Shown: positions 19,209-29,688 of the stretch, piece by piece | Position numbering within the stretch: position 1 is the stretch's first letter | How the letters are laid out: every line of letters starts with the position of its first letter | DNA from: Alphaproteobacteria bacterium | GTDB lineage: Bacteria; Pseudomonadota; Alphaproteobacteria; Rhizobiales; Rhizobiaceae | Assembly (NCBI GenBank): GCA_024742485.1 | Contig: JANSYK010000001.1 | Location: 558,001 to 622,000 of the forward strand | Length of the DNA stretch: 64,000 nt | Direction: 5' to 3' | Made by a program: the position numbers and the translations under genes | The notes under the pieces: generated by a model | Told to the model about the DNA's origin: nothing | The model's input: only the letters and a program-made list of their open reading frames with translations | The model's database searches: none

Positions 19209-20590
19209 ATGAACATCGATATCCCGGAAATCCTGACACGCCCGCTAAGCAAGATCGCAACTGATATGGAAGACCAAAGGCAACGATCCGCATTGTATAC
19301 GGCGCTGCGCGAGCAACGGGACCGAATGGAACCTTCACTCAACGCCTTCGAAGCGCGGCGAGAGACACAGCCGGTCGAGGTTGCAGCCCCGCTTCACGGG
19401 CTGCCGATCACCGTCAAGGACCAGATCGCCGTTTCCGGCTGGAGACGACATTTCGGGCTTGATCGCACCAAGGCCAAACCGGACAGAATCAATGCCAAGG
19501 TGGTCGATCAATTGGTGGATCTGGGCGCAGAGGTAACCGGCAAGACAGCGCTGCCGCCCAACGCTATGGACTTTCAGACTTATAACAGGCGCCGTGGACA
19601 CACGAACAATCCGCATAATCCGCATTTCACCACTGGCGGCAGTTCCGGCGGCGGTGCAGCAGCCGTAGCCTCCGGCATGAGCCTTTTGGACCTCGGTGCC
19701 GATCTGGCCGGATCACTTCGTCTGCCTGCGGCGTGGTGCGGTGTGACATCCCTGACGCCCACCGAGGGCAAACTGTCGGTCAACGGCATGCTTCGCGGTG
19801 CGCAAGGTCTGGATCACTTTGCGCGAATTGGACCCATTGCGCGGCGCGTTGAAGACCTGGCGTTCGTATGGAGTTGTCTCACCGCAACAGTCGGCAAATC
19901 TGACAATCCTGTGACCAAATGGCGTATCGGTATATGGGCTCCGAACAACACATCACCCTGCGATGAAGCCACACACTCCGCATGGGTGAACCTGGCGCAG
20001 ACAATCGACGATCCCGACCTTTTTGTCGAACCGGATGCCATGTCGAGGTTCTTTTCGCCCGACGCTTATCGCCTCTTCGGAGAGATCATGGGGCACAAAC
20101 CGGTGCGCTGATTCCCGCACCCATTCGCTGGTTCATGCGGCAGGATCGCGGCGCGGCGCGCCGTTCACCGGGATTTCTCTCCCATGTGCACAGCGGTTAT
20201 CGCCGTAACAAAACCCGCATGGCAGGCAATATCACCCGACTTGAAGCGTTCCGCCGTCAGGCAATGTCCGACTGGTCAGATTGGGATGCCATGATCGTAC
20301 CGGTGACCGGTGTCTGTGCCTTCGAACATCTTGCGCCAACAACAGACCGGGCCGGCATACGGGATTATGTTCACCAATTCGACACCCTGGCCGGGCCACT
20401 TGGCTATTTCGATGCGCTGACCCGTTTTACAGTGCCCGTCGGCCTGTTGGGATGGCCCGTGATCACCGTTCCCATCGGGAGGGACCCGAACGGATTACCG
20501 ATGGGCGCGCAATTAGTCGGCAAGCCCCATTCGGAAACCCTGTTGCTGGATCTGGCACAACGCCTTGTCCCTCAATTCGGTTTCCGTTGA
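19209..20590 (+). pseudogene. Amidase-signature enzyme, frameshifted
   Basis: ATG 19209 follows GGAG by 6 nt. The first frame carries the whole Ser-cisSer-Lys triad: K70 (ITVKDQIAV), S145 (TTGGSSGGGA) and S169 (LAGSLRLPAAWCGV). It runs into TGA at 20109-20111, while the remaining C-terminal part (TGALIPAPIRWFMRQD to VPQFGFR) continues in the next frame. Adding one G to the GGGG run at 20090-20093 restores a continuous protein of about 460 residues with a natural ...GEIMGAQTGAL... join. It is therefore a single-base contraction, real or a sequencing artefact. Confidence 0.85.
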
Positions 20591-20668
20591 ATGAAAAACA
20601 GGCTCCATGCGGACGGCTGCGTTCCTTGGTTCGCGCCAGGATGAGATCCCGGTGAGCTTCACATCAAA

Positions 20669-21367
20669 TCAGGCGGCAGGCTGTATCTTGAAATCGACGA
20701 CCTGGCCATCCCGCAGGGTTACGCACCGGTCCATCATCGACGCGATGTTGTGATTGTGGGTGGCAATCAGGGCGGACAGGCCCGATTGGCGCACCAGTGC
20801 TCCCAGTGCCTCGAAGACATAGCCCGCCGTCTCCGGATCGAGATTGCCCGTCGGCTCATCGGCCAGAAGCACCAAAGGCGCATTGGCCACCGACCGGGCA
20901 ATGGCAACCCGTTGCTGCTCGCCGCCCGACAGTTCCGCCGGCCTGTGGCTGGAGCGGTGGCCAACCTTGAGATAATCCAGCAATTGCTGTGACCGGCCGC
21001 TTGCCTCATTGGCCGAAAGCCCGGCAATCATCTGCGGCATCATCACATTCTCAAGAGCCGAGAATTCCGGTAGCAAATGGTGAAACTGGTAGACAAACCC
21101 GATTTCTTCGCGCCGCATGGCGGTGCGCGCATCGTCGGAAAGGTTGCTGCTGGCCTGGCCGCCAACATAGACTTCTCCGCCACCGGGTTTTTCCAGCAGG
21201 CCGGCAATATGCAGCAGGGTCGACTTTCCAGCGCCTGACGGAGCGACCAGGGCAACCGTCTCACCCTTTTGGAGCGAGAAATCCGCGCCTCTCAAGATCG
21301 ACAGGACATTGTCACCCTGCTCATAGTGTTGCTCGACATTTTCGAGCCGCAGAACGGTATCGCTCAT
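20669..21367 (-). CDS. lolD: Lipoprotein-releasing ABC transporter ATPase LolD
   Basis: A 232-residue ABC ATPase: Walker [11 protein letters not shown]-loop near YQFHHLL, signature [14 protein letters not shown], Walker [14 protein letters not shown] and an H-loop ATHN. The HHLLPEF segment is typical of LolD. With the LolC-type permease it extracts outer-membrane lipoproteins from the inner membrane and passes them to LolA. It follows lolC by 8 bp in the proS-lolC-lolD operon. Confidence 0.94.
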   Translation of the reverse strand: MSDTVLRLENVEQHYEQGDNVLSILRGADFSLQKGETVALVAPSGAGKSTLLHIAGLLEKPGGGEVYVGGQASSNLSDDARTAMRREEIGFVYQFHHLLPEFSALENVMMPQMIAGLSANEASGRSQQLLDYLKVGHRSSHRPAELSGGEQQRVAIARSVANAPLVLLADEPTGNLDPETAGYVFEALGALVRQSGLSALIATHNHNIASMMDRCVTLRDGQVVDFKIQPAA

Positions 21368-21375
21368 CTGCTGTC

Positions 21376-22695
21376 CTATTCGTAGCGAAGCGCTTCAACC
21401 GGGTCGAGGCGCGAGGCCCGCCAGGCTGGAAACAGGGTGGCAAGAAACGACAGCCCGATGGCCATCAGGATCACCGTGAGCGTCTCGCCCGGGTCCATGT
21501 CAGCCGGCAGCTGGGACAGGAAATAGAGTTCCGGATTGAAGAGCGTTGTTCCTGAAAGCCAGGAGAAGAACTGGCGGATCGACTCGATGTTGAGACAAAC
21601 AACCACACCCAGCGCAACCCCCGCGATCGTGCCGGTGACCCCGATCGCTGCCCCTGTCATGAAGAAAATCCGCAGGATTGATCCGGAGGTTGCCCCCATG
21701 GTTCGCAGAATAGCGATATCCCGCCCCTTGTCCTTCACCAACATGATCAGCCCGGAGATGATATTCAGCGCGGCAACCAGCACGATCAATGTCAGGATCA
21801 TGAACATGACGTTGCGCTCAACCTCGAGTGCCGAAAAGAAGGTCCGGTTCTGCTGACGCCAGTCCGAAATGAAGATCTGCCGCCCCACCGCTTCCTCGAT
21901 CAGCGGTCGCAGGGCATCGACATCGTCGGGATCGTCGACAAACAGCTCGATCGACTGTGCTATGCCATCCGAATTGAAGTAGAGCTGTGCCTCGGAAAGA
22001 GGCATGAATATCATCGAGGCATCATATTCCGACATGCCGATCTCGAAGATGGCGGACACCGGATAGGATTTGATGCGCGGTGTTACACCGAGGGGCGTCA
22101 CGTCGCCCTCCGGTGAAATCAGTTGCACGCTGTCTCCAACGGCAAGACCGAGATTGGCGGCCAGGCGCGAACCGACGGCAACGCCGTCGCCGGCAGCAAA
22201 TCCGATCAAATCGCCTGACAGAATATTGTTGGAAACCCCGCCCAGCTTCGGCAGGTCATCGGCCCGGATACCCCGCACCAATGCGCCGGTTCCCACGCCG
22301 CGATATCCCGATGCAAGGGTCTGGCCGTCAACCAGTGGTACGGCAGCGCGCACGCCCTCCACACCCGCCAGCTTGACGGCAAGTTCATCATAATCATTCA
22401 GCGGTTGATCGATCGACTGAACGATCATGTGGCCGTTAACCCCCAAAATCCGGTCGATCAACTCGGCCCGGAAACCATTCATCACGGCCATGACGATGAT
22501 CAGCGTCGCAACACCCAGCATGATCCCAACAAAGGAAAAACCGGCGATGACGGAGATGAAGGCCTCCTTGCGGCGGGCTCTCAGATAGCGCCAGGCGACC
22601 ATGCGCTCATAGCCCGAAAAGGCCCGTCCAAAGGATCTGTTCGCCGGCGCTGCCGGCTTGGTCACTTCGTCCGCCTGGGCAATATCGCCGCTCAT
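21376..22695 (-). CDS. lolC: Lipoprotein-releasing ABC transporter permease LolC/E
   Basis: A 439-residue protein with one membrane segment near residues 45-70 ([24 protein letters not shown]), a large periplasmic domain, and three C-terminal segments ending in [18 protein letters not shown], the MacB/FtsX-family C-terminal signature. Only one permease gene is present, as in alphaproteobacteria, where a single LolC/E hybrid (LolF-like) serves in place of the LolC-LolE pair. It starts 9 bp after proS. Confidence 0.92.
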   Translation of the reverse strand: MSGDIAQADEVTKPAAPANRSFGRAFSGYERMVAWRYLRARRKEAFISVIAGFSFVGIMLGVATLIIVMAVMNGFRAELIDRILGVNGHMIVQSIDQPLNDYDELAVKLAGVEGVRAAVPLVDGQTLASGYRGVGTGALVRGIRADDLPKLGGVSNNILSGDLIGFAAGDGVAVGSRLAANLGLAVGDSVQLISPEGDVTPLGVTPRIKSYPVSAIFEIGMSEYDASMIFMPLSEAQLYFNSDGIAQSIELFVDDPDDVDALRPLIEEAVGRQIFISDWRQQNRTFFSALEVERNVMFMILTLIVLVAALNIISGLIMLVKDKGRDIAILRTMGATSGSILRIFFMTGAAIGVTGTIAGVALGVVVCLNIESIRQFFSWLSGTTLFNPELYFLSQLPADMDPGETLTVILMAIGLSFLATLFPAWRASRLDPVEALRYE

Positions 22696-22704
22696 TGCCG
22701 CACC

Positions 22705-24033
22705 TCAATCTCCCGCGGTCAGCCGGTTGATGGCCGCCTCAAGCGGCAGCGTCTCCCGGTCTCCCGACTTGCGTTGCTTGAGTTCCACTTCTCCCGCTCC
22801 GATCGAGCGAGGACCAACCACAATTTGCTGAGGCAGGCCAATCAGGTCAGCCGTGGCGAATTTCGCGCCGGCCCGCTCATTCCGGTCGTCGTAGAGAACG
22901 TCGACACCGGCGGCACCAAGGGCCGAATAAAGCGTCTCGCATGCTGCGTCACAGGCTTCATCTCCAACCTTCATATTGATCAGGCTGACATCGAACGGCG
23001 CCACATTGGCGGGCCAGATGATGCCGTTCTCATCATGCGAGGCTTCGATGATCGCCGGAACAAGGCGGCTCGGGCCGATCCCGTAGGATCCCATGTGAAC
23101 GATATGTTCCTTTCCATCGGGGCCCATCACCGTGGCATTCATCGGCTCTGAATACTTGGTTCCGAAATAGAAGATGTGACCAACCTCGATTCCGCGGGCC
23201 GAGACACGGGCAGATTCATCGATCTGCCCAAACGCGTCGGCATCATGCATTTCATCCGTTGCCGCATACAAAGATGTCCATTTGTCGACCAATGCCTGCA
23301 GTCCGTCCACGTCATCGAAATCGGTATCATCTCCCGGGACGGCATAGTCAAAATAGCCACGGTCGCAAAACACTTCAGACTCGCCCGTATCGGCAAGAAT
23401 GATGAATTCGTGGCTCAGATCTCCACCGATTGGTCCGGTATCGGCGCGCATGGGAACGGACCGTATGCCAAGTCTGGAAAACGTCTTGAGATAGGCGACG
23501 AACATCTTGTTGTAGGAATGGCGTGCCGCATCCTGATCTATATCGAAGGAATAGGCATCCTTCATCAGGAACTCGCGAGAACGCATGGTCCCGAAGCGCG
23601 GACGGATCTCATCACGAAATTTCCATTGAATATGATAGAGGTTCAGGGGCAGGTCCTTGTAGGATCGCACATAGGACCTGAAAATATCGGTGACCATCTC
23701 CTCATTGGTCGGCCCATACAGCATGGGTCTGTCCTGCCGGTCGGCAATCCGCAGCATTTCCTTGCCATAGGCGTCATAGCGCCCGCTTTCCTGCCACAGT
23801 TCGGCCGATTGAATGGTGGGCATGAGAATTTCAATCGCACCCGCACGGTTCTGCTCTTCCCGAACGATGGTATTGATCTTTTCCAGCACCCGCTTGCCCA
23901 GCGGCAGCCAGGAATAAATGCCCGCCGATTGCTGGCGGATCATCCCGGCGCGCAGCATCAGCCGATGCGAAACGATTTCGGCTTCCTTGGGATTTTCTTT
24001 CAATATGGGGAGAAAGTAACGGGAAAGGCGCAT
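22705..24033 (-). CDS. proS: Prolyl-tRNA synthetase
   Basis: A 442-residue class II synthetase. The start at 24033 ([19 protein letters not shown]) matches alphaproteobacterial ProS; the frame is open 12 codons further upstream. Class II motifs are visible: motif 2 [26 protein letters not shown] and motif 3 [14 protein letters not shown], followed by an HGTP anticodon-binding domain. The cis-editing insertion of E. coli ProS is absent, which explains the shorter length. It is the first gene of proS-lolC-lolD. Confidence 0.96.
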   Translation of the reverse strand: MRLSRYFLPILKENPKEAEIVSHRLMLRAGMIRQQSAGIYSWLPLGKRVLEKINTIVREEQNRAGAIEILMPTIQSAELWQESGRYDAYGKEMLRIADRQDRPMLYGPTNEEMVTDIFRSYVRSYKDLPLNLYHIQWKFRDEIRPRFGTMRSREFLMKDAYSFDIDQDAARHSYNKMFVAYLKTFSRLGIRSVPMRADTGPIGGDLSHEFIILADTGESEVFCDRGYFDYAVPGDDTDFDDVDGLQALVDKWTSLYAATDEMHDADAFGQIDESARVSARGIEVGHIFYFGTKYSEPMNATVMGPDGKEHIVHMGSYGIGPSRLVPAIIEASHDENGIIWPANVAPFDVSLINMKVGDEACDAACETLYSALGAAGVDVLYDDRNERAGAKFATADLIGLPQQIVVGPRSIGAGEVELKQRKSGDRETLPLEAAINRLTAGD

Positions 24034-24270
24034 ATTGACATCCGGTTGTGCAGCACCGCCTGATGCCATCGAAACAGCTGCTCAATTAAAGCGGGAATCA
24101 GGCGAAATCACGATAAAATCGCCCGATGTCATAGCTGCTTCGCTTGCAGAAGGAAAGCCGCCAGCACGGTCGGTTGCGATGCCTGGAGCATGAATTCATA
24201 TTGGGTCAGGCAGTGCCGGTTGGACGGCATCAAGCCCATCTTCAAAAAAAAATCTCGATAGAGACAAAAA

Positions 24271-24289
24271 TGTCACTTTTCTGGTGACA
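24271..24289. repeat. Dyad TGTCAC-N7-GTGACA in proS upstream region
   Basis: Perfect 6-bp inverted repeat arms at 24271-24276 and 24284-24289, in the 457-nt space between proS and the GNAT gene (24034-24490). The spacing fits a dimeric regulator's operator. No other feature was recognised in this space apart from A-rich stretches around 24244-24254. Confidence 0.3.
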
Positions 24290-24490
24290 GCGCCGAAACA
24301 ATGGTCTAGTTTCCACCACCAATGAGACAGGGGCGACCGATCACTGTCCGTTTCGCGGTCAAAGTCTTGGGAGGATAGATCAAAGGCGCGGTTTCATCTG
24401 CTGCCGCCGAAAGCATTCGGTAAACGATCAACGCGATACCTTAAATAGCAAGGCTTTATGCCTTGTTTTTTTTTGCCCTTTATCCACCGT

Positions 24491-24967
24491 ATGACGGCCC
24501 CTGATATGCATGAACCACGATTGGCGACGCTACGGGATCTTGAAGCCATCGAGCAATGTGCCCAACAATCCTACCATCCCTATGTCGAACGGATCGGCCA
24601 GCCACCAGCGCCAATGATTGCCGACTTCCGGTCCCACATTCAACACGGACAGGTCCACGTTCTTACAGATATGGACGATAGCCTATGCGGCTTCGTCATT
24701 TTTCATCGAAGCGATGATTGCCTGTTTCTGGAAAATGTTGCCGTTGCCCCCGACAAGCAGGGCAATGGATATGGCCGGCACCTGATTGCTTTTGCGGAAT
24801 GGAGCGCGCTGCAGTCCGGATTGGCGATCATCAGGCTCTATACCAATATTCACATGGAGGAGAATCTCGGCCTCTACAAAGCCCTCGGATACGCGGAAAT
24901 CGACCGCCGGCGAGAGGATGGATTCGACCGGGTGTACTTTGAAAAACACCTGGGCCAAATCGGATGA
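24491..24967 (+). CDS. GNAT-family N-acetyltransferase
   Basis: A 158-residue protein with the acetyl-CoA-binding loop: LFLENVAVAPDKQGNGYGRHLIAFAE (Q/R-x-x-G-x-G/A pattern), then YTNIHMEENLGLYKALGYAEIDRR, typical of GNAT C-termini. Substrate unknown. ATG 24491 is chosen, although ATG 24506 is possible; the ribosome binding site is weak for both. Its stop lies one base from the converging DUF1467 stop. Confidence 0.8.
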   Translation: MTAPDMHEPRLATLRDLEAIEQCAQQSYHPYVERIGQPPAPMIADFRSHIQHGQVHVLTDMDDSLCGFVIFHRSDDCLFLENVAVAPDKQGNGYGRHLIAFAEWSALQSGLAIIRLYTNIHMEENLGLYKALGYAEIDRRREDGFDRVYFEKHLGQIG

Positions 24968-24968
24968 T

Positions 24969-25244
24969 TCAGACCTTGGACATGTCCGGGATGATCCGTG
25001 GAATAGAATCCACGGAAAAGCCGAAGACCATCGTCAGCAAAACATAGACACCAAAGACGGCAGCGGAAACAATGCTGGTCCAGATGAGCTTTCGGCCCAT
25101 TCGCAAATTGAGGGGCGCGCTTTCGGTCGTACCCATCGTCACATCTTGCTCATCGGCCTGTGTGCGAACACCGATGGGCAGGATGACAAAGAGTGTCACC
25201 CACCAGATGATGAAGTAGATAGCAAAACCCGTCAGGATGCTCAT
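24969..25244 (-). CDS. DUF1467 family membrane protein
   Basis: A 91-residue protein with two membrane segments (GFAIYFIIWWVTLFVILPIG and LIWTSIVSAAVFGVYVLLTMVFGF) joined by a polar loop rich in acidic residues. I recognise the YFIIWWVTLFVILPIGVRTQ start as DUF1467, a small inner-membrane family that in Hyphomicrobiales sits between mce and proS. Function unknown. It lies 63 bp after mce, in the same direction. Confidence 0.88.
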   Translation of the reverse strand: MSILTGFAIYFIIWWVTLFVILPIGVRTQADEQDVTMGTTESAPLNLRMGRKLIWTSIVSAAVFGVYVLLTMVFGFSVDSIPRIIPDMSKV

Positions 25245-25307
25245 CGACCGACCCTGCTTGTGGAAATCCGGTGCCGGCGGCCGGTTCTGGCGGAAAGTCG
25301 GCTTGCG

Positions 25308-25733
25308 TCAGTCAGTGTCCCGTCCTCCGCCGACCTGCTCAAGTTCCACAAGCGTGCCGCAAAAATCCTTCGGGTGCAGGAAAAGCACGGGATTGCCATG
25401 CGCTCCAATCTTTGGTTCGCCGTCACCCAGAACACGGCTGCCACCAGCGAGCAACCGGTCTCGCGCCGCAATGATATCGTCGACCTCGTAGCACACATGG
25501 TGCATGCCGCCGGCTGCGTTCTTCTCCAGAAAGGCTGCGATTGGCGACTCCGCTCCCAGTGGTTCAAGCAATTCGATCTTGGTATTGGCGAGTTCGACGA
25601 AAACCACCGTAACACCGTGCTCCGGTAAGGCCTGGGCTTCGGATACGCGCGCACCGAGCCCGTCACGGTAACGCGCTGTCGCGGCTGCAAGGTCCGGCAC
25701 CGCGATAGCGACATGATTCAATCTCCCGATCAT
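25308..25733 (-). CDS. mce: Methylmalonyl-CoA epimerase
   Basis: A 134-residue vicinal-oxygen-chelate fold protein. The start at 25733 (MIGRLNHVAIAVPDL) gives the family's usual length and the first metal-binding His; GMHHVCYEVDD and a late ELEQ glutamate supply the others. It interconverts (2R)- and (2S)-methylmalonyl-CoA in propionyl-CoA catabolism. The mutase and carboxylase genes are not in the window. It lies 22 bp after rnj and is probably co-transcribed with it. Confidence 0.9.
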   Translation of the reverse strand: MIGRLNHVAIAVPDLAAATARYRDGLGARVSEAQALPEHGVTVVFVELANTKIELLEPLGAESPIAAFLEKNAAGGMHHVCYEVDDIIAARDRLLAGGSRVLGDGEPKIGAHGNPVLFLHPKDFCGTLVELEQVGGGRDTD

Positions 25734-25755
25734 CGCTTTCCCTTTCCCATCATCC

Positions 25756-27423
25756 TCAGATCCGGCTGACAAAAACCGTCATCACCGGTTTTTTGCCCCA
25801 GACGTCACGCGCTGAGGAGCGCACCGCCCGCCGTACGGATTCATGCACGACATCGATATCTTTTCGCCGCGCCCGTGGGATGCTGATGACCGCACTCACG
25901 GCTGCTTCCGTCAGCCGGTCTGCCATCGTTTGCCCTTCCTCATCCTCAATGGGCAAGCCATGGGTCGAGACCATGGGATCGCGCACCAACTCGGATTTGC
26001 TGTTGAGCAGGACATTGACGGCGATGTGTCCGACAAAGGAGAGTTTGCGCCGCTCCCCGATTCCCATGTCATCATACTCGCCGATAAGGTCACCATCCTT
26101 GTAGATGCGGCCGTGCGGCACTTCGCCGATTACTTCCGCCGGTCCCGGCGCGAGGCGTACCATATCGCCATTGCGAACCCTTGGAACCGATTTGATCCCG
26201 GACTGGCTGGCAAGTTCCGCATGACCCGTCAGATGTGCGGCTTCGCCGTGAACCGGTACAACGATCTCCGGTCGGACCCATTCATACATGCGGCGCAACT
26301 CATTGCGCCTGGGGTGTCCCGACACATGCACCAGAGCTTCATCGTCGGTGATGATCCTGATGCCCTGCTCGATCAGCCCGTTCTTGATATCGAGGATTGG
26401 TTTCTCGTTCCCTGGAATGGTGCGCGATGAAAAGACGACCGTGTCGCCGGCGCCCAGCGCCACATTGCGCATTTCATCGCGGGAAATCTTGGCAAGCGCA
26501 GCCCGCGATTCACCCTGGCTTCCGGTCAGGATGATGACGATTTCATTGCGCGGGGTCGAGGCGAATTCATCCTCGCCGATAAAAGGTGGCAAACCGTCCA
26601 TATAGCCGCGATCCGTCGCCACATCCACAACGCGCCTGATCGAACTGCCGAGCAGCAACACCTTCCGTCCCGCATCACGCGCGGCTTCCGTGATGGACCT
26701 GATCCGTCCGACATTGGACGAAAATGTGGTGATCGCCACCCTGCCCTCGGCGGCAGAGATGATCTTTTCCAGGCTTTTGCTGATCTCCTTTTCCGACGGA
26801 GAAACGCCATCGCGCAGAGCGTTGGTCGAGTCGCAAATCAGCGCCAGAACGCCTTGATCCCCAAGCAGGCGAAAACGGCTTTCATCGGTCAGCGGCCCCA
26901 GCGACGGCGCTTCGTCGATCTTCCAGTCGCCCGTATGGATGATCCGACCGGCCGGCGTGGTCATCGCCAGCGATACCGGCTCGGGAATGGAGTGATTGAC
27001 TGCGACCGCCTCGATCGAAAAGGGCCCGACCTCGAAGGTTTCGCCGGCCTTGTAGATCGTCACCGGGATAGCATCGGCATCGCGCTCATAGGCACGTTTG
27101 GCCTCCATCATGCCGGCGGTGAACGGGGACACGTAGACCGGGACATTCAGATAAGGCCAAAGATCAGCCAACGCACCGTAGTGATCCTCATGCGCATGGG
27201 TGATGATGATCGCCTTGAGATCGATCTTCTGATCCTCGATATACTGGATATCGGGCAGCACAAGGTCTACGCCGGGAAGCTCCGGACCCGGAAACGTTAC
27301 CCCGCAATCAACCATGATCCACGCCCGGTGACCCTTCGGCCCATAGCCGTAGAGCGCCAGGTTCATGCCGATTTCGCCAACGCCGCCAAGCGGCAAGAAA
27401 ATCAATTCGTCCTGTTTAGCCAT
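25756..27423 (-). CDS. rnj: Ribonuclease J
   Basis: A 555-residue metallo-beta-lactamase/beta-CASP nuclease. The catalytic THAHEDH motif is at residues 75-81, with later HTGDWKID and CDSTNA segments, and HVSGHPRRNELRRMYEWVRP and VPVHGEAAHL in the beta-CASP part. RNase J combines 5'-3' exonuclease and endonuclease activity in mRNA decay and 23S rRNA maturation in rhizobia. It lies 46 bp after birA in the run that continues from nuoN. Confidence 0.95.
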   Translation of the reverse strand: MAKQDELIFLPLGGVGEIGMNLALYGYGPKGHRAWIMVDCGVTFPGPELPGVDLVLPDIQYIEDQKIDLKAIIITHAHEDHYGALADLWPYLNVPVYVSPFTAGMMEAKRAYERDADAIPVTIYKAGETFEVGPFSIEAVAVNHSIPEPVSLAMTTPAGRIIHTGDWKIDEAPSLGPLTDESRFRLLGDQGVLALICDSTNALRDGVSPSEKEISKSLEKIISAAEGRVAITTFSSNVGRIRSITEAARDAGRKVLLLGSSIRRVVDVATDRGYMDGLPPFIGEDEFASTPRNEIVIILTGSQGESRAALAKISRDEMRNVALGAGDTVVFSSRTIPGNEKPILDIKNGLIEQGIRIITDDEALVHVSGHPRRNELRRMYEWVRPEIVVPVHGEAAHLTGHAELASQSGIKSVPRVRNGDMVRLAPGPAEVIGEVPHGRIYKDGDLIGEYDDMGIGERRKLSFVGHIAVNVLLNSKSELVRDPMVSTHGLPIEDEEGQTMADRLTEAAVSAVISIPRARRKDIDVVHESVRRAVRSSARDVWGKKPVMTVFVSRI

Positions 27424-27469
27424 CTGGTGTCGCTATTCCTGATCCCTGGCTGTCGCGCCCCGCGCCACA

Positions 27470-28213
27470 TTATTCGAAAAAAACATCGCCTGCCGCGATG
27501 GTCTGCACTCTTCGTTCATCGTCGACCATGACGAGACAGCCTGCCCTGTCGATATCACGGAATTGACCGGATATCGCCCGGTCCGGCAAATGCACCGTGA
27601 TGCGTTGGCCAATGCCCTGTGCATGATCAAGCCAGGCCTGCCGAACTGCACCGATCCCCTTGCCGCCGTCCCATTCCTGCAATTGGCGCGCCATCGACTG
27701 GCACAAATGGGCAAAGAGTTCTTCCGGCGAGACCGGTGAGCCGGCAGCCCGCAGCGTGGTGGTTGGATATTGCACATGCTCCGGCGCATGGGCAACATTG
27801 ATACCGCAACCGATCACCACAGCCCGCTGCCCGTTTTCAAGCGTCTCGCTCTCAAGCAAAATGCCGGATATCTTTGCCCCTCCAACAAGGATGTCATTGG
27901 GCCATTTGATCGTCGGCCTGATCGCACCGGGCGGCAGGGTCCGACTGATTGCGCCATGGACCGCCACGGCAACTGCGAGCGGCAGGCTCGCCAGATCGGC
28001 CGGTGGCGCAGGATCGATCAACAGCAAAGATGCATAGAGATTTCCCGGTTCCGAAACCCAGTTGCGCCCTCGCCGCGCCCGCCCGCCCAATTGGCGGTTG
28101 GCGGTGATCCAGAGATATCCGGGATCACCGGCCCGTGCCCGTTCGAGACATTCCAGATTGGTCGACTGTACGTCGTCCAGGGCGATGTGGCGAAAATCGT
28201 CGGCGGTGATCAA
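27470..28213 (-). CDS. birA: Biotin--[acetyl-CoA-carboxylase] ligase
   Basis: A 247-residue ligase. The biotinyl-AMP-binding motif GRARRGRNWVS and the KWPNDILV motif are present. There is no N-terminal helix-turn-helix domain, so this is the monofunctional type that biotinylates AccB but does not repress biotin genes itself. It follows nuoN by 12 bp, the usual place for birA in Hyphomicrobiales. Confidence 0.95.
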   Translation of the reverse strand: MITADDFRHIALDDVQSTNLECLERARAGDPGYLWITANRQLGGRARRGRNWVSEPGNLYASLLLIDPAPPADLASLPLAVAVAVHGAISRTLPPGAIRPTIKWPNDILVGGAKISGILLESETLENGQRAVVIGCGINVAHAPEHVQYPTTTLRAAGSPVSPEELFAHLCQSMARQLQEWDGGKGIGAVRQAWLDHAQGIGQRITVHLPDRAISGQFRDIDRAGCLVMVDDERRVQTIAAGDVFFE

Positions 28214-28225
28214 ACCGGTGACCGA

Positions 28226-29668
28226 CTAAAACAGGCTCATGGCCGCTGCTTCCGCCGCTCGGCCAACCGGACCGCCAACAAGCACATAGGCCAGAACGAA
28301 TGCGCCGGACAGCCCCATGACCAGCCGCAACTCGCCGGCAACCGGCACGAATTCGCCGCTTGGCTCATCGAACCACATGATCTTGACGATCCGCAGATAG
28401 TAGTAGGCACCGACGACCGATGCCAAAACACCGATCACGGCCAGCGCAATCAGTCCGGCTTCGATCGCAGCCAGAAACACGAAATACTTTGCAAAGAAGC
28501 CAGCGAGGAACGGAATTCCGGCCAGCGAGAACATGAAGATCGTCAGGATGGTCGCCATGACCGGATTGGTTGTCGACAGGCCAGCCAGATCATCGATCTG
28601 CTCGACATTGCCTTCCTCCCGGCGCCGCATGGCAAGTATACAGGCGAAGGTACCAAGGGTCGTAACCATGTAGACCAGCATATAGATGGCCACACCCTGG
28701 ACACCGACCATCGATCCGGCCGCCAGACCAACCAGCGCATATCCCATGTGACTGATCGACGAATAGGCCATCAGCCGCTTGATATTTCGCTGTCCGATCG
28801 CGGCAAAGGCACCAAGCACCATGGAGGCAATGGCGACAAAGACAATCACCTGCTGCCAGTCCGGTGTGATCGGCTCGAATGCATCGATGACAATGCGGAC
28901 AAGCATTGCCATGGCGGCAATTTTCGGAGCAGCGGCAAAGAACGCGGTAACCGGGGTTGGCGCGCCCTCATAGACGTCCGGAGTCCACATGTGAAACGGA
29001 ACCGCCGAAATTTTGAATGCAATGCCGGCGAGCACAAAGACAAGTCCGAACACAACGCCCATTGACCGTTCGCCATTGGCCAGTGCGTCGGCGATCTGCG
29101 GGAACCCGATATGGCCGGTGAACCCGTAGACCAGCGAAGCACCGTAAAGCAGCATGCCCGAAGACAGGGCGCCCAGGACAAAATACTTCAGACCGGCTTC
29201 CGTCGACCGCGTGCTGTCGCGGTTGATCGCCGCGACCACATAGAGCGCAAGGGATTGCAGCTCCAGGCCAAGATAAAGCGCAATCAGGTCATTGGCCGAA
29301 ATCATCAGCATCATGCCAAGCGTCGCCAGCACGATGAGGACGGGAAACTCGAACCGGTCGATCTGCTCCTCCTGGGCATGGCCGACCGCCATCACCATCG
29401 CCGTAATCGACCCGATCAGGGTCAGAACCTTCATGTATTTGGCAAAGGAATCATCCAGAAACGCACCGCCGAACGCGACGCCCTCACCGCCAACCAATAC
29501 CAGCCAGAGACCGGCAATGATGAGCAGTGCAACCGCAAGACCGGTGACCAGCGATGAGGATTTGCTGCCGGAAAACACGCCGATCATCAGCAGCACCATG
29601 GAGCCGACCGCCAGAATGATCTCCGGAACGGAAAGCCGCAGGCTCGTTGCGAGGAGTTCAGCTGTCAT
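28226..29668 (-). CDS. nuoN: NADH-quinone oxidoreductase subunit N
   Basis: A 480-residue antiporter-like membrane subunit of complex I with about 14 segments. The proton-translocation core is visible in [21 protein letters not shown] and [25 protein letters not shown], with the conserved lysines and the HMWTPDVY motif. It is the last nuo gene; birA follows. Confidence 0.96.
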   Translation of the reverse strand: MTAELLATSLRLSVPEIILAVGSMVLLMIGVFSGSKSSSLVTGLAVALLIIAGLWLVLVGGEGVAFGGAFLDDSFAKYMKVLTLIGSITAMVMAVGHAQEEQIDRFEFPVLIVLATLGMMLMISANDLIALYLGLELQSLALYVVAAINRDSTRSTEAGLKYFVLGALSSGMLLYGASLVYGFTGHIGFPQIADALANGERSMGVVFGLVFVLAGIAFKISAVPFHMWTPDVYEGAPTPVTAFFAAAPKIAAMAMLVRIVIDAFEPITPDWQQVIVFVAIASMVLGAFAAIGQRNIKRLMAYSSISHMGYALVGLAAGSMVGVQGVAIYMLVYMVTTLGTFACILAMRRREEGNVEQIDDLAGLSTTNPVMATILTIFMFSLAGIPFLAGFFAKYFVFLAAIEAGLIALAVIGVLASVVGAYYYLRIVKIMWFDEPSGEFVPVAGELRLVMGLSGAFVLAYVLVGGPVGRAAEAAAMSLF

Positions 29669-29688
29669 AATGTGACAATCCCTGTTCG

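Noticed and set aside
27770-29065. Long plus-strand open frame (431 codons) antisense to birA and nuoN
   Set aside because: It is rich in His, Gln, Asp and Arg and lies opposite two clearly conserved genes; typical shadow frame in GC-rich DNA.
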